From positions 5,058,636-5,122,635 of the forward strand of contig NZ_HF570108.1 in the NCBI RefSeq assembly GCF_000297395.2: 64,000 nt of DNA, written 5' to 3'. Positions within the stretch are counted from its first letter, which is position 1. Each line of letters begins with the position of its first letter. Of the stretch, positions 56,410-64,000 are shown piece after piece. A program made the translations under genes and the position numbers. Below the pieces are notes generated by a model. That model was given only the letters and a program-made list of their open reading frames with translations, had not been told where the DNA came from and searched no databases. The DNA comes from Micromonospora lupini str. Lupac 08 (GTDB lineage Bacteria; Actinomycetota; Actinomycetes; Mycobacteriales; Micromonosporaceae).

Positions 56410-57171
56410 ATGGATCTCGGACTGACCGACCGGGTGTACGTGCTCACCGGCGCCTCGCGCGGCCTCGGTTACGCGACGGCGCGGTGCCTGGTGGCCGACG
56501 GCGCGCGGGTGGTGCTCTCGGCCCGTGACGCCGACGCGGTCGCCGCAGCCGCGGAAGGGCTGGGTGGCCCGGACCGGGCGGTCGGCGTCACCGCCGACCT
56601 GACCGACCCGCAGACCCCGGATCGGCTCGTCGCGGCGGCCCGGAAGCACTTCGGTCGGATCGACGGCGCGCTCATCTCGGTCGGCGGCCCACCCGCCGGC
56701 AACGCCGCGTCGATCACCGACGAGCAGTGGCGGCACTCCTTCGAGACCGTGTTCCTGGGCACCGTCCGCGCGGCGCGCACGGTCGCCGCCGCCCTGCCCG
56801 ACGGGGGCGCGATCGGGCTGGTGCTCTCCACCTCCGCCCGTGGCCCGGTGCCCGGCCTCGGCATCTCCAACGGCCTGCGGCCCGGACTGGTCGGCGTCGC
56901 CAAGGACATCTCCGACGAGTACGGCCCTCGCGGCGTACGGGTGGTCGGCCTGCTGCCCGGCCGGATCATGACCGACCGCAACCGGGAGCTGTTCGCCGCC
57001 ACCGGCGACCCCGAGCGGGCCCGCGCCGAGGCGGAGGCCAGCATCCCGCTACGGCGCATCGCCGACCCGGCCGAGTTCGGTCGGGTGGCCGCGTTCGTGC
57101 TCTCCCCCGCCGCCAGCTACCTGACCGGGCTCACCGTGCCTGTCGACGGCGGCGCGCTACGCGGGCTGTGA
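56410..57171 (+). CDS. Short-chain dehydrogenase/reductase
   Basis: This 253-residue protein (MDLGLTDRVYVLTGASRGLGYATARCL) has the Rossmann motif TGASRGLG (TGxxxGxG) and an ISVGGPPAGN stretch in place of NNAG. The active-site Ser lies in LVLSTSARGPVPGL; the usual YxxxK Tyr position reads SNGLRPGLVGVAKDIS, where the Tyr is missing but a Lys is present. The C-terminus is SYLTGLTVPVDGG. The missing catalytic Tyr recalls a divergent subgroup, so activity is uncertain. The stop overlaps the GTG of the glycosylase gene. Confidence 0.85.
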   Translation: MDLGLTDRVYVLTGASRGLGYATARCLVADGARVVLSARDADAVAAAAEGLGGPDRAVGVTADLTDPQTPDRLVAAARKHFGRIDGALISVGGPPAGNAASITDEQWRHSFETVFLGTVRAARTVAAALPDGGAIGLVLSTSARGPVPGLGISNGLRPGLVGVAKDISDEYGPRGVRVVGLLPGRIMTDRNRELFAATGDPERARAEAEASIPLRRIADPAEFGRVAAFVLSPAASYLTGLTVPVDGGALRGL

Positions 57172-57845
57172 CGCCCGACCCGGACCACCCGACCCATGAT
57201 CGACTCGGCTTCACGGAAGTCGGGCTGTCGACGCGACCAGGACACCCCGGCTTCCAGGAACCCGAGTCGATCAAGACGCTGCCGCCCGGCACGTCCCGGC
57301 CGACGCGGGCGGAGCTGGCGGCGGCTGCGGACCGGACCATCCCCGACGTGCTCGCGCCGGGGTTGGCGGTGCTGTTCGTCGGCATCAACCCGGGCCTCTG
57401 GTCGGCCGCCACGGGCTGGCACTTCGCCCGACCCGGCAACCGGTTCTGGCCGGCGCTGCACGCCGGCGGGTTCACCCCTCGACTGCTGCATCCGAGCGAG
57501 CAGGACGAGCTGCCCGCCCTGGGTCTCGGCATCACCAACATGGCCGCCCGGGCCAGCGCCCGCGCGGACGAGCTGACCGCCGCGGAACTCCTCGACGGCG
57601 CGGCGATCCTGACCGACAAGGTGACCCGGTACCGGCCGCGCTGGGTGGCGGTGGTGGGGGTGACGGCGTACCGGATCGGTTTTCAGCGGCCCAAGGCCAC
57701 CTTCGGGCCGCAGCCGGAGTCGTTGGCCGGGGCGCGGCTGTGGGTGCTGCCCAACCCGAGCGGCCTGAACGCGCACTTCACGCCCGTCACGCTGGGCGCC
57801 GCGTTCGCCGAGCTGCGCGCGGCAACCGAGCTGGCGGACGGTTGA
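57168..57845 (+). CDS. mug: Mug-type mismatch-specific DNA glycosylase with repeat-encoded N-terminus
   Basis: The core (RPTRAELAAAADRTIPDVLAPGLAVLFVGINPGLWSAATGWHFARPGNRFWPALHAGGFT...LPNPSGLNAHFT) is a G/U(T)-mismatch glycosylase with GINPG and NPSGLN motifs. It removes uracil or thymine from mispairs. No start codon lies between the repeat and the core. The only plausible start is GTG 57168 (GTGA overlap with the SDR stop), giving 225 residues, of which about 25 (RLGFTEVGLSTRPGHPGFQEPESIK region) are encoded by the 57197-57273 palindrome. It ends at 57845, directly abutting the convergent ABC gene. Confidence 0.85.
   Translation: MTPDPDHPTHDRLGFTEVGLSTRPGHPGFQEPESIKTLPPGTSRPTRAELAAAADRTIPDVLAPGLAVLFVGINPGLWSAATGWHFARPGNRFWPALHAGGFTPRLLHPSEQDELPALGLGITNMAARASARADELTAAELLDGAAILTDKVTRYRPRWVAVVGVTAYRIGFQRPKATFGPQPESLAGARLWVLPNPSGLNAHFTPVTLGAAFAELRAATELADG
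57197..57273. repeat. Palindromic element of the GATCGACTCGG family, inside the glycosylase reading frame
   Basis: The left arm (57197-57223) and right arm (57247-57273) are complementary with a few mismatches. The right half with the loop is homologous to the 33249-33325 copy (GACGCG..CC..GGACACCCCG, then AGGAACCCGAGTCGATCA). Confidence 0.82.
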
Positions 57846-59834
57846 TCAGTTGGCGGCGGCGGGCGGCATGGCCTCGTCGGCGACGTACGTGCCGAGGGGC
57901 ATGACCACCGGCTCGGGGCCTGTCGCGTCCACGTACGGCTTCGGCGAGTCCACGACGGCGAACTGCGTGCGGTACAGCTCGGCGTAGAGCCCGCCGACCG
58001 CGACCAGCTCGTCGTGGCGTCCCCGCTCGACGATCCGCCCGCCGTCGAGCACGAGGATCTGGTCGGCGTCGCGGACGGTGGAGAGCCGGTGCGCGATCAC
58101 CAGGGCGGTACGACCGGCCAGCGCCACCGACAGCGCCCGCTGCACCGCTGCCTCGCTCTCCGAGTCCAGGTGTGCGGTCGCCTCGTCGAGGATCACGATC
58201 GACGGGGCCTTGAGCAGCAGTCGGGCGATGGCGATGCGCTGCTTCTCGCCGCCGGAGAAGCGGTAGCCGCGCTCCCCCACAGTGGTGTCCAGCCCGTCGG
58301 GCAGCGCCCGGACGAGATCGGCCACCTGCGCCCCGGCCAGCGCCGCCCAGATCTCGTCGTCGGTGGCGTCGGGCTTGGCGTAACGCAGGTTCTCGGCGAT
58401 CGTCTCGTGGAACAGGTGTGAATCCTGGGTGACGACGCCGATCTCGTCGCGCAGGGAGGCGAGGGTCGCGTCGCGCACGTCGACGCCGCCGACCAGCACC
58501 TGCCCGTCGGTGACGTCGTAGATCCGGGAGATGAGCATGGACAGCGTCGACTTGCCGGCGCCGGACGGGCCGACGAGGGCGACCATCTGCCCCGGCTCGA
58601 CGCTGAACGAGACGCCCTTGAGCACCGGCTCGTTGACGGTCCGGTCGAGCGTGGCGACCTCCTCCAGCGACGCGAGGGAGATCTCGGCGGCGCTCGGGTA
58701 GCGGAAGCGCACGTCGCGGAAGTCGACCCGGCCGGTGCCGCGGGGCACCGGCACCGCGTCGGGCTTCTCCACGATGCCGGGTTCGAGGTCGAGCACCTCG
58801 AAGACGCGGTCGAAGGACACCAGCGCGCTCATCACGTCCACCCGGACGTTGGAGAGCGCGGTGAGCGGCCCGTACAGCCGGGTGAGCAGCAGCGCGAGGG
58901 TCACCACGGTGCCCGCGCTGACGCCGCCGGTGACGGCGAGCCAACCACCGAGGCCGTAGGTGAGCGCCTGCGCCAGCGAGGCGACGAGCAGCATCGCCAC
59001 GAAGAACGTCCGGGAGTACATGGCGGACTGGATGCCGATGTCACGCACCCGCTCGGCCCGGTCGGCGAACCGGCGGGCCTCGATCTCGGGCTGGCCGAAC
59101 AGCTTCACCAGCAGCGCGCCGGCCACCCCGAACCGCTCGGTCATGGTCGCGCTCATCTTGGCGTCGAGGTTGTACGCCTCGCGGGTGATGTCGGCGAGCC
59201 GCCGCCCGACCCGTCGCGCCGGAATGATGAAGATGGGCAGCAGCACCAGCGAGAGCGCGGTGATCTGCCAGGAGAGGGTGAACATCACCGCGGCGGTGAG
59301 GACCAGCTGGATGACGTTGCTGACCACACCGGACAGGGTGGAGGTGAACGCGCGCTGGGCGCCGAGCACGTCGTTGTTGAGCCGGCTGACCAGGGCGCCG
59401 GTCTGGGTGCGGGTGAAGAACTGCAACGGCATCCGCTGCACGTGGTCGTAGACCCGGGTGCGCAGGTTGAGGATGATGCCCTCGCCGATGCGGGCCGAAT
59501 ACCACCGCTGGGCCAGCGACAGCAGCGCGTCGGCGACGGCCAGCCCGGCGATGAACAGGGCCAGCCGGACCACGAGCCGGCCGGCCTCGCTGCCACCCCG
59601 GTTGATCGCGTTGATGACGTCACCGGCGAGCACAGGTGTGGCCACGCCGATGATGGCGGCCAGCACCACGGTGGCCAGGAAGACGATGATGTCGCGTCGG
59701 TAGGGCTGGGCGAAGGCCACGATGCGGCGGGCCACGCCGTGCTTGAGCCGGTGGGTGGAGACCTCGTCGCGGTTGCGCATCGACCGGAGCATGCTCCACC
59801 CGGCCATGCCACCGCCGGACATCGGGTTGGACAC
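57846..59834 (-). CDS. ABC exporter, fused permease and ATPase
   Basis: GTG in the GGAGGTGAGCG context gives MSNPMSGGG; 662 residues. The N-terminal half is a six-helix ABC transporter type 1 membrane domain (residues ~45-345). The ATPase has Walker A (LVGPSGAGKST), Q-loop (IGVVTQDSHLFH), signature (YRFSGGEKQRIAIARLLL), Walker B (SIVILDEATAHLD) and H-loop (ALVIAHRLST). It works as a half-transporter dimer exporting a lipid, drug or peptide; the substrate is unknown. It converges with mug, the two TGA stops forming a single TGATCA with no space for a terminator. Confidence 0.93.
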   Translation of the reverse strand: MSNPMSGGGMAGWSMLRSMRNRDEVSTHRLKHGVARRIVAFAQPYRRDIIVFLATVVLAAIIGVATPVLAGDVINAINRGGSEAGRLVVRLALFIAGLAVADALLSLAQRWYSARIGEGIILNLRTRVYDHVQRMPLQFFTRTQTGALVSRLNNDVLGAQRAFTSTLSGVVSNVIQLVLTAAVMFTLSWQITALSLVLLPIFIIPARRVGRRLADITREAYNLDAKMSATMTERFGVAGALLVKLFGQPEIEARRFADRAERVRDIGIQSAMYSRTFFVAMLLVASLAQALTYGLGGWLAVTGGVSAGTVVTLALLLTRLYGPLTALSNVRVDVMSALVSFDRVFEVLDLEPGIVEKPDAVPVPRGTGRVDFRDVRFRYPSAAEISLASLEEVATLDRTVNEPVLKGVSFSVEPGQMVALVGPSGAGKSTLSMLISRIYDVTDGQVLVGGVDVRDATLASLRDEIGVVTQDSHLFHETIAENLRYAKPDATDDEIWAALAGAQVADLVRALPDGLDTTVGERGYRFSGGEKQRIAIARLLLKAPSIVILDEATAHLDSESEAAVQRALSVALAGRTALVIAHRLSTVRDADQILVLDGGRIVERGRHDELVAVGGLYAELYRTQFAVVDSPKPYVDATGPEPVVMPLGTYVADEAMPPAAAN

Positions 59835-59939
59835 CGCTCACCTCCGGGTCGTCGGGTGGACCTCACACGTCAGGTCAATTCTCCCGACGACTCTGACAAC
59901 CTCGGTCGTAACCCGGATCTTCCCGTACGGTCCTTACGA

Positions 59940-60707
59940 CTATTCTCCCCGGCCGGCCAGGTCCCGTAGGCGGCGGGTCTGCGCCTCCCGCTCGGCGCGC
60001 TGCTGGTCGGCGTGCGACCGGCCGGCCGCGCCGGCGAGCAGGGCCTTGATCTCCACCACCGCGTCGCGGGCCCCGGCCAGCAGGCCCGCGGTCAGGTCAC
60101 GGACCGCGTCGTCCAGGTCGGCCGGCGGTACGACGAGAGTGGCCAGCCCGATCCGGTCCGCCTCGGCGGCGTCCAGTCGGCGGCCGGTCGCGCAGATCTC
60201 CAGCGCCCGGGAATAGCCGACCAGCTCGACGAGGCGCTTCGTGCCGGCCAGGTCGGGCACCAGCCCGAGGGTCACCTCGGCCATCGACAGTTTCGCGTCG
60301 GCGGCCAGGACGCGCAGGTCACAGGCCAGCGCGAGTTGGAAACCGGCGCCGATCGCGTGCCCCTGCACGGCGGCCACGGAGATGACGTCCGGACGGTGCA
60401 GCCAGGTGAAGCCGGCCTGGAACGCCGCGATCTGGTCGGCGCTCTCCTGCTCGGGCAGCGTGGCCAGCTCGGCGAACGACCCTGGGCCGGAGGCACCGGC
60501 CACCGCGAGGTCGAGGCCGGCGGAGAACGCACGCCCCTCGCCCCGCACCACCACCACACGGACGTCGCCGGGCAGGTCGCGGGAGAAGTCGCTCATCGCG
60601 CGCCACATGGCGGGCGTCTGGGCGTTGAGCACGTCGGGCCGGCACAACGTCACCGTGGCAACCGGCCCGTCGCAGGTCAGCCGGACCCCGGTCGCCTCGG
60701 CGGTCAC
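59940..60707 (-). CDS. Enoyl-CoA hydratase/isomerase family protein
   Basis: GTG 60707 (VTAEATGVRLTCDGPVATVTLCRPDVLNAQTPAMW) gives 255 residues; the longer frame lacks homology. The crotonase fold is clear, with oxyanion-hole segments GEGRAFSAGLDL and AVQGHAIGAGFQLALACDL. The first catalytic Glu position corresponds to MAEVTLGLVPDLAG. Typical reactions are hydration or isomerisation of enoyl-CoA. It follows the small HTH gene by 46 bases on the same strand and may be co-transcribed. Confidence 0.9.
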   Translation of the reverse strand: MTAEATGVRLTCDGPVATVTLCRPDVLNAQTPAMWRAMSDFSRDLPGDVRVVVVRGEGRAFSAGLDLAVAGASGPGSFAELATLPEQESADQIAAFQAGFTWLHRPDVISVAAVQGHAIGAGFQLALACDLRVLAADAKLSMAEVTLGLVPDLAGTKRLVELVGYSRALEICATGRRLDAAEADRIGLATLVVPPADLDDAVRDLTAGLLAGARDAVVEIKALLAGAAGRSHADQQRAEREAQTRRLRDLAGRGE

Positions 60708-60753
60708 CGGGCGGCCCGGGGCGCGGCGCTGGTGGACGACGCTGAGGGGCGGG

Positions 60754-60981
60754 TCACGCCTTCTTGCGGCGCCGGGCACCGCCGCGCTGACGCAGCTGAA
60801 CCCCGGACTCGGTGAGCACTCGGTGGATGAACCCGTAGGAACGGCCGGTCGAGGCCGCCAGCGCGCGGATGCTCTCCCCCGACGTGTACCGCTTTACCAG
60901 GTCCTTGGCGAGCGTCTGACGCTCGGCTCCGACGATCCGGCGACCCTTCTCAGTGCTGGTGGCTGTGCCAGTGGCTGCCAT
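60754..60981 (-). CDS. Small helix-turn-helix protein
   Basis: This 75-residue protein (MAATGTATSTEKGRRIVGAERQTLAKDLVKRYTSGESIRALAASTGRSYGFIHRVLTESGVQLRQRGGARRRKKA) has a helix-turn-helix in SIRALAASTGRSYGFIHRVL and a basic tail. It belongs to a very widespread actinobacterial family of about 68-75 residues with this exact pattern. Likely a DNA-binding protein; targets unknown. Promoters for it and the divergent CadD-like gene lie in the 212 bases to 61193. Confidence 0.85.
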   Translation of the reverse strand: MAATGTATSTEKGRRIVGAERQTLAKDLVKRYTSGESIRALAASTGRSYGFIHRVLTESGVQLRQRGGARRRKKA

Positions 60982-61193
60982 GCTGTGTCCTCACGTCCCA
61001 GACTGTGCGGTTCGGATACGGTCCCACCTATTAGACCGCCTCGGACGATCATGCGCCAGATATCAACTCTTCGCCAACCGACACGCTATGCAATGTCAGC
61101 TTCCCGATAGAGTGATCCTCGCGATCGGTCCGGGCGCGCCGTCCGGAAGGGCCACCGCCGCCGGGCGACACCTCGGCCCGTACGCTCCCGGGC

Positions 61194-61793
61194 GTGATCG
61201 ACCTGCTGGGCACCGCGGCGGGAGCGGCAGTGGTCTTCGCCGCCACCGACATCGACGACATCGTCATCCTCACGCTGTTCTTCGTGGCGGCCCGCACCAC
61301 CGGCCGGCCCCGCACCTCGCAGATCGTCGCCGGCCAGTACCTCGGCATCGGCGCGCTCGCGCTGGCCAGCGCGGTGGTCGCCGCCGGGCTGCTTGTCGTG
61401 CCGGACCCGTGGACCGGGCTGCTCGGCCTGCTGCCGATCGCGTTGGGCGTCCGCGCGCTGCGCGGCTCCGACGACGACAAGCCGGCCACGGTCGTCACCG
61501 GGACACTCGGCGTCGCCGGGGTGACCATCGCCAACGGCGCCGACAACGTGGCCGTCTACGTACCCGTGTTCCGGGCCCTCGGCCCCGGCGACAGCGCGGT
61601 CTTCCTGCTGGTCTTCGTGGTGCTCGTCGGCCTCTGGTGCGCCGCCGCGGCCTGGCTGGGTGGACACCGCCGGGTGGTCCGGCTGGTGGAGCGCGCCGGC
61701 CACTGGCTGGTGCCGGCGATCTTCGTCGCCATCGGTGTGGTCATCCTGGTCAGCTCGGGCGTGGTCGGCCGCCTGCTGGACCTGCTCGGCTGA
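61194..61793 (+). CDS. Cadmium-resistance (CadD-like) transporter
   Basis: GTG 61194 starts a 199-residue membrane protein with about six helices. The CadD-family features are the N-terminal FAATDIDDIVILTLFF (acidic metal-binding DIDD) and the second-half repeat GVTIANGADNVAVYVPVF, giving the pseudo-twofold LysE-like architecture. It should export cadmium or a related divalent cation. No metal regulator lies next to it. Confidence 0.85.
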   Translation: MIDLLGTAAGAAVVFAATDIDDIVILTLFFVAARTTGRPRTSQIVAGQYLGIGALALASAVVAAGLLVVPDPWTGLLGLLPIALGVRALRGSDDDKPATVVTGTLGVAGVTIANGADNVAVYVPVFRALGPGDSAVFLLVFVVLVGLWCAAAAWLGGHRRVVRLVERAGHWLVPAIFVAIGVVILVSSGVVGRLLDLLG

Positions 61794-61844
61794 GAACGGG
61801 CCGGCCCGCCGGCCCGGAGCCCGACGGCCCAGAGCCCGCCGGGC

Positions 61845-61886
61845 CGAGCCGGACCACCCGAGCCGGACCACCCGAGCCGGACCACC
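61845..61886. repeat. 14-bp tandem repeat, three copies
   Basis: CGAGCCGGACCACC occurs three times head to tail, between the convergent ends of the CadD-like and ABC-F genes, in a strongly GC-rich stretch. It may vary in copy number. Confidence 0.8.
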
Positions 61887-61917
61887 CGAGCGGCCCGAGC
61901 CTGACCGGCCGGGCCGG

Positions 61918-63522
61918 TCAGGCCAGCTCGACCAGTTCGAGGAGGTCGTCGCTCCAGGCGTCCTCGTCGCCGTCGGGCAGCAGGATCGCGCGGTCGGGCT
62001 TGAGCGCGAGCACCGCGCCCGGGTCGTGCGTGACGAGCACGATGGCGCCCGGGTAGTTGGCGATCGCGTCGAGCACCTGCTCGCGGCTGACCGGGTCGAG
62101 GTTGTTCGTCGGCTCGTCGAGCAGCAGCACGTTGGCGCCGGAGCAGACAAGTGTGGACAGCGCCAGCCGGGTCTTCTCGCCGCCGGAGAGCACCCCGGCC
62201 GGCTTGTTGACGTCGTCGCCGGAGAACAGGAACGCGCCGAGGATCTTGCGCAGGTCGGTGTCGGACTGCTCGACGGCTGCGGCGCGCATGTTCTCCAGCA
62301 CCGTCCGCTCCACGTCGAGCGTCTCGTGCTCCTGGGCGTAGTAGCCCAGGCGCAGCCCGTGCCCCGCGTGCACCTCGCCGGTGTCCGGGTTGAGCAGGCC
62401 GCCGAGCATCCGCAGCAGCGTCGTCTTGCCGGCGCCGTTGAGCCCCAGGATGGCCACCCGGGAACCCCGGTCCACCGCGACGTTGACGTCGGTGAAGATC
62501 TCCAACGAGCCGTACGACTTGGACAGGCCGGTCGCGGTGAGCGGCGTCTTGCCGCACGGGGCGGGGCTGGGGAAGCGGACCTTGGCCACCCGGTCGGCGA
62601 CGCGTACCTCCTCCAGACCGGAGATCAGCTTCTCGGCACGGCGGGCCATGTTCTGCGCGGCGACGGTCTTGGTGGCCTTGGCCCGCATCTTGTCGGCCTG
62701 CGCCATCAGCGCGCCGGCCTTCTTCTCCGCGTTGGCCCGCTCCCGGCGGCGGCGGCGCTCGTCGGTCTCGCGTGCCTCCAGGTACGCCTTCCAGCCCAGG
62801 TTGTAGACGTCGATCACGGACCGGGTGGCGTCGAGGAACCAGACCTTGTTGACCACCGACTCCAGCAGCGCGCCGTCGTGGGAGATCACGATGAGGCCGC
62901 CCTTGTGGTTGGCGAGGAAGCCACGCAGCCAGGTGATCGAGTCGGCGTCGAGGTGGTTCGTCGGCTCGTCGAGCAGCAGGATGCCGCCGCCGTTCTCACC
63001 GGCGTCGCGGAACAGGATCCGCGCCAGCTCGATGCGCCGGCGCTGACCGCCGGAGAGGGTGCCGATGGTCTGGGCGAGCGCGCGGTCCGGAAGCCCCAGG
63101 TTGGCGCAGATACGGGCGGCCTCGGCCTCGGCCGCGTACCCGCCGAGGGCGGCGAACTGGTCCTCCAGAGCGCCGTAGCGACGGACCAGCTTGTCGCTGG
63201 AATCCTCGACGAGCTGGGCCTCGATCTCCTTCATCTGGGACATCAGCACGTCCAGGCCACGGGCGGAGAGCACCCGGTCGCGGCCGGTCACCTCCAGGTC
63301 ACCCGTGCGCGGGTCCTGCGGGAGGTAGCCGATGGCGCTGCGCTGGTCGATCTGCCCGCCGTACGGCTGTCCCTCGCCGGCGAGCACCTTCAGGGTGGTC
63401 GTCTTGCCGGCGCCGTTGCGGCCGACCAGGCCGATCCGGTCACCGGGCTGCACGCGCAGGGTGGTGTCGGACAGCAGGATCCGGGAGCCGGCACGCAACT
63501 CCAGGCCGGTGGCAGTGATCAT
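61918..63522 (-). CDS. ABC-F family ATPase
   Basis: This 534-residue cytoplasmic protein has two ATPase cassettes and no membrane part. Cassette 1: LVGRNGAGKTTTLK, TLSGGQRRRIELARILF, ILLLDEPTNHLD. Cassette 2: ILGLNGAGKTTLLRML, LSGGEKTRLALSTLV, VLLLDEPTNNLD. They are joined by a charged linker (ARETDERRRRRERANAEKKAGALMAQADKMRAKATK), the P-site tRNA interaction motif of ABC-F proteins. Family members act on ribosomes in translation or antibiotic protection; which one applies is not shown. Its 263-base upstream region (63523-63785) holds no gene that I can support. Confidence 0.93.
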   Translation of the reverse strand: MITATGLELRAGSRILLSDTTLRVQPGDRIGLVGRNGAGKTTTLKVLAGEGQPYGGQIDQRSAIGYLPQDPRTGDLEVTGRDRVLSARGLDVLMSQMKEIEAQLVEDSSDKLVRRYGALEDQFAALGGYAAEAEAARICANLGLPDRALAQTIGTLSGGQRRRIELARILFRDAGENGGGILLLDEPTNHLDADSITWLRGFLANHKGGLIVISHDGALLESVVNKVWFLDATRSVIDVYNLGWKAYLEARETDERRRRRERANAEKKAGALMAQADKMRAKATKTVAAQNMARRAEKLISGLEEVRVADRVAKVRFPSPAPCGKTPLTATGLSKSYGSLEIFTDVNVAVDRGSRVAILGLNGAGKTTLLRMLGGLLNPDTGEVHAGHGLRLGYYAQEHETLDVERTVLENMRAAAVEQSDTDLRKILGAFLFSGDDVNKPAGVLSGGEKTRLALSTLVCSGANVLLLDEPTNNLDPVSREQVLDAIANYPGAIVLVTHDPGAVLALKPDRAILLPDGDEDAWSDDLLELVELA

Positions 63523-63785
63523 CTCGTGGGACTCGCTCTCGGGGTCTGGAAGGCTGACTCAGGGCACGCGAAAGCGCCGACGGGCTCAAGGGGCCCGGCG
63601 GCGCGGGGCGGTTCAGCCTTCGCAGCGCAGCACCCGACAAGTGTACCGGGCGCTCCCGGGCGGCCCGCCCGGATTACCAATCAAGATCATCGGGTACCGG
63701 AACGCCTGTCCGGACCCCGTCCGGCACTGAAGCGACACAACGACATACACACGACATTCACCGGCATACGGCGATCGGGGTCACC

Positions 63786-64000
63786 ATGGAACTCAACGAG
63801 CGGGCCGAGCTCGACACCTCCCAGGCCAACGATCTGGGGCGTGGATCCGGCGGTGGGGGCGGCGGCATGGGCATCCCCATCCCGGGCGGCGGCGGTCGGG
63901 GCGGCATCATCGGCATCGTGGTCGCCGTGCTCATCGCCCTGCTCGGCGGCGGCTTCGGCCTGAACGCCATGACCAACGGCGACGACGGCGGCCAGGCTGG
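63786..64000 (+). CDS. YpfJ-like neutral zinc metallopeptidase, N-terminal fragment
   Basis: ATG 63786 begins MELNERAELDTSQANDLG, followed by a Gly-rich stretch with GMGIPIPGGGGRGG and one membrane helix (IIGIVVAVLIALLGGGFGL). This N-terminus is typical of the YpfJ/KPN_02809 family of membrane-anchored neutral zinc metallopeptidases. The catalytic HExxH lies beyond the window edge and cannot be checked. Confidence 0.8.
   Translation, partial: MELNERAELDTSQANDLGRGSGGGGGGMGIPIPGGGGRGGIIGIVVAVLIALLGGGFGLNAMTNGDDGGQA

Overview
The window is GC-rich actinobacterial DNA, most likely Micromonospora or a close Micromonosporaceae relative. The clues are frequent GTG starts, ATGA/GTGA start-stop overlaps, a conservon operon, a DUF397 gene, an ESFPASDPP-containing aconitase and AcnR. 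It looks like ordinary chromosome: I see no tRNA, rRNA, CRISPR array, transposase or prophage. It carries several accessory cassettes and many palindromic intergenic repeats.

Layout. 1-3.5 kb: end of a two-component system, a secreted alpha/beta hydrolase, a membrane acyltransferase, and a structured leader with a 17-codon ORF and a 28-residue membrane peptide. 3.5-9.6 kb: MoxR-DUF58-VWA operon and, divergently, a small Cys/His protein and two bacterial PH-domain membrane proteins. 9.6-14.2 kb: PAP2-like membrane protein, hotdog thioesterase plus metallo-hydrolase, PfkB sugar kinase, XdhC. 14.7-19.5 kb: LPMO with CBM2, asnB, aminopeptidase P. 19.5-24.3 kb: a cluster of four hairpins, then two tandem secreted beta-helix paralogues with duplicated upstream regions. 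24.4-34.5 kb: a giant secreted alpha-amylase/pullulanase fusion with CTTGC operator-like boxes, two membrane-anchored CBM2-like proteins, a permuted NlpC/P60-like protein with 36-bp repeats, and a secreted C39-like peptidase. 34.5-41.6 kb: DedA, aconitase, a GntR/DUF397 locus, ECF sigma plus YCII protein.

41.7-49.8 kb: a conservon (NIT-domain kinase, roadblock, DUF742, GTPase) lies just downstream of a diterpene-type cassette (P450, class I terpene synthase, class II cyclase with a DxDTT motif), all on the minus strand. 50.2-54 kb: DUF2630, RIO-like kinase, HAD hydrolase, nitrilase-family hydrolase and the TetR regulator AcnR. AcnR lies about 15 kb from acnA, but a matching 21-bp operator sits before both.

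The most interesting locus is 54065-56285. Three start/stop-overlapping genes encode a membrane protein with a Gly/Cys tail whose cysteines are spaced by multiples of six, a DUF692 (MNIO) iron enzyme, and a small partner. This looks like a ribosomal-peptide-type modification system acting on a membrane-anchored substrate. 56.4-64 kb: SDR, a Mug-type DNA glycosylase whose N-terminus is encoded by a repeat hairpin, ABC exporter, enoyl-CoA hydratase, a small HTH protein, a CadD-like transporter, an ABC-F protein, and the start of a YpfJ-like metallopeptidase.
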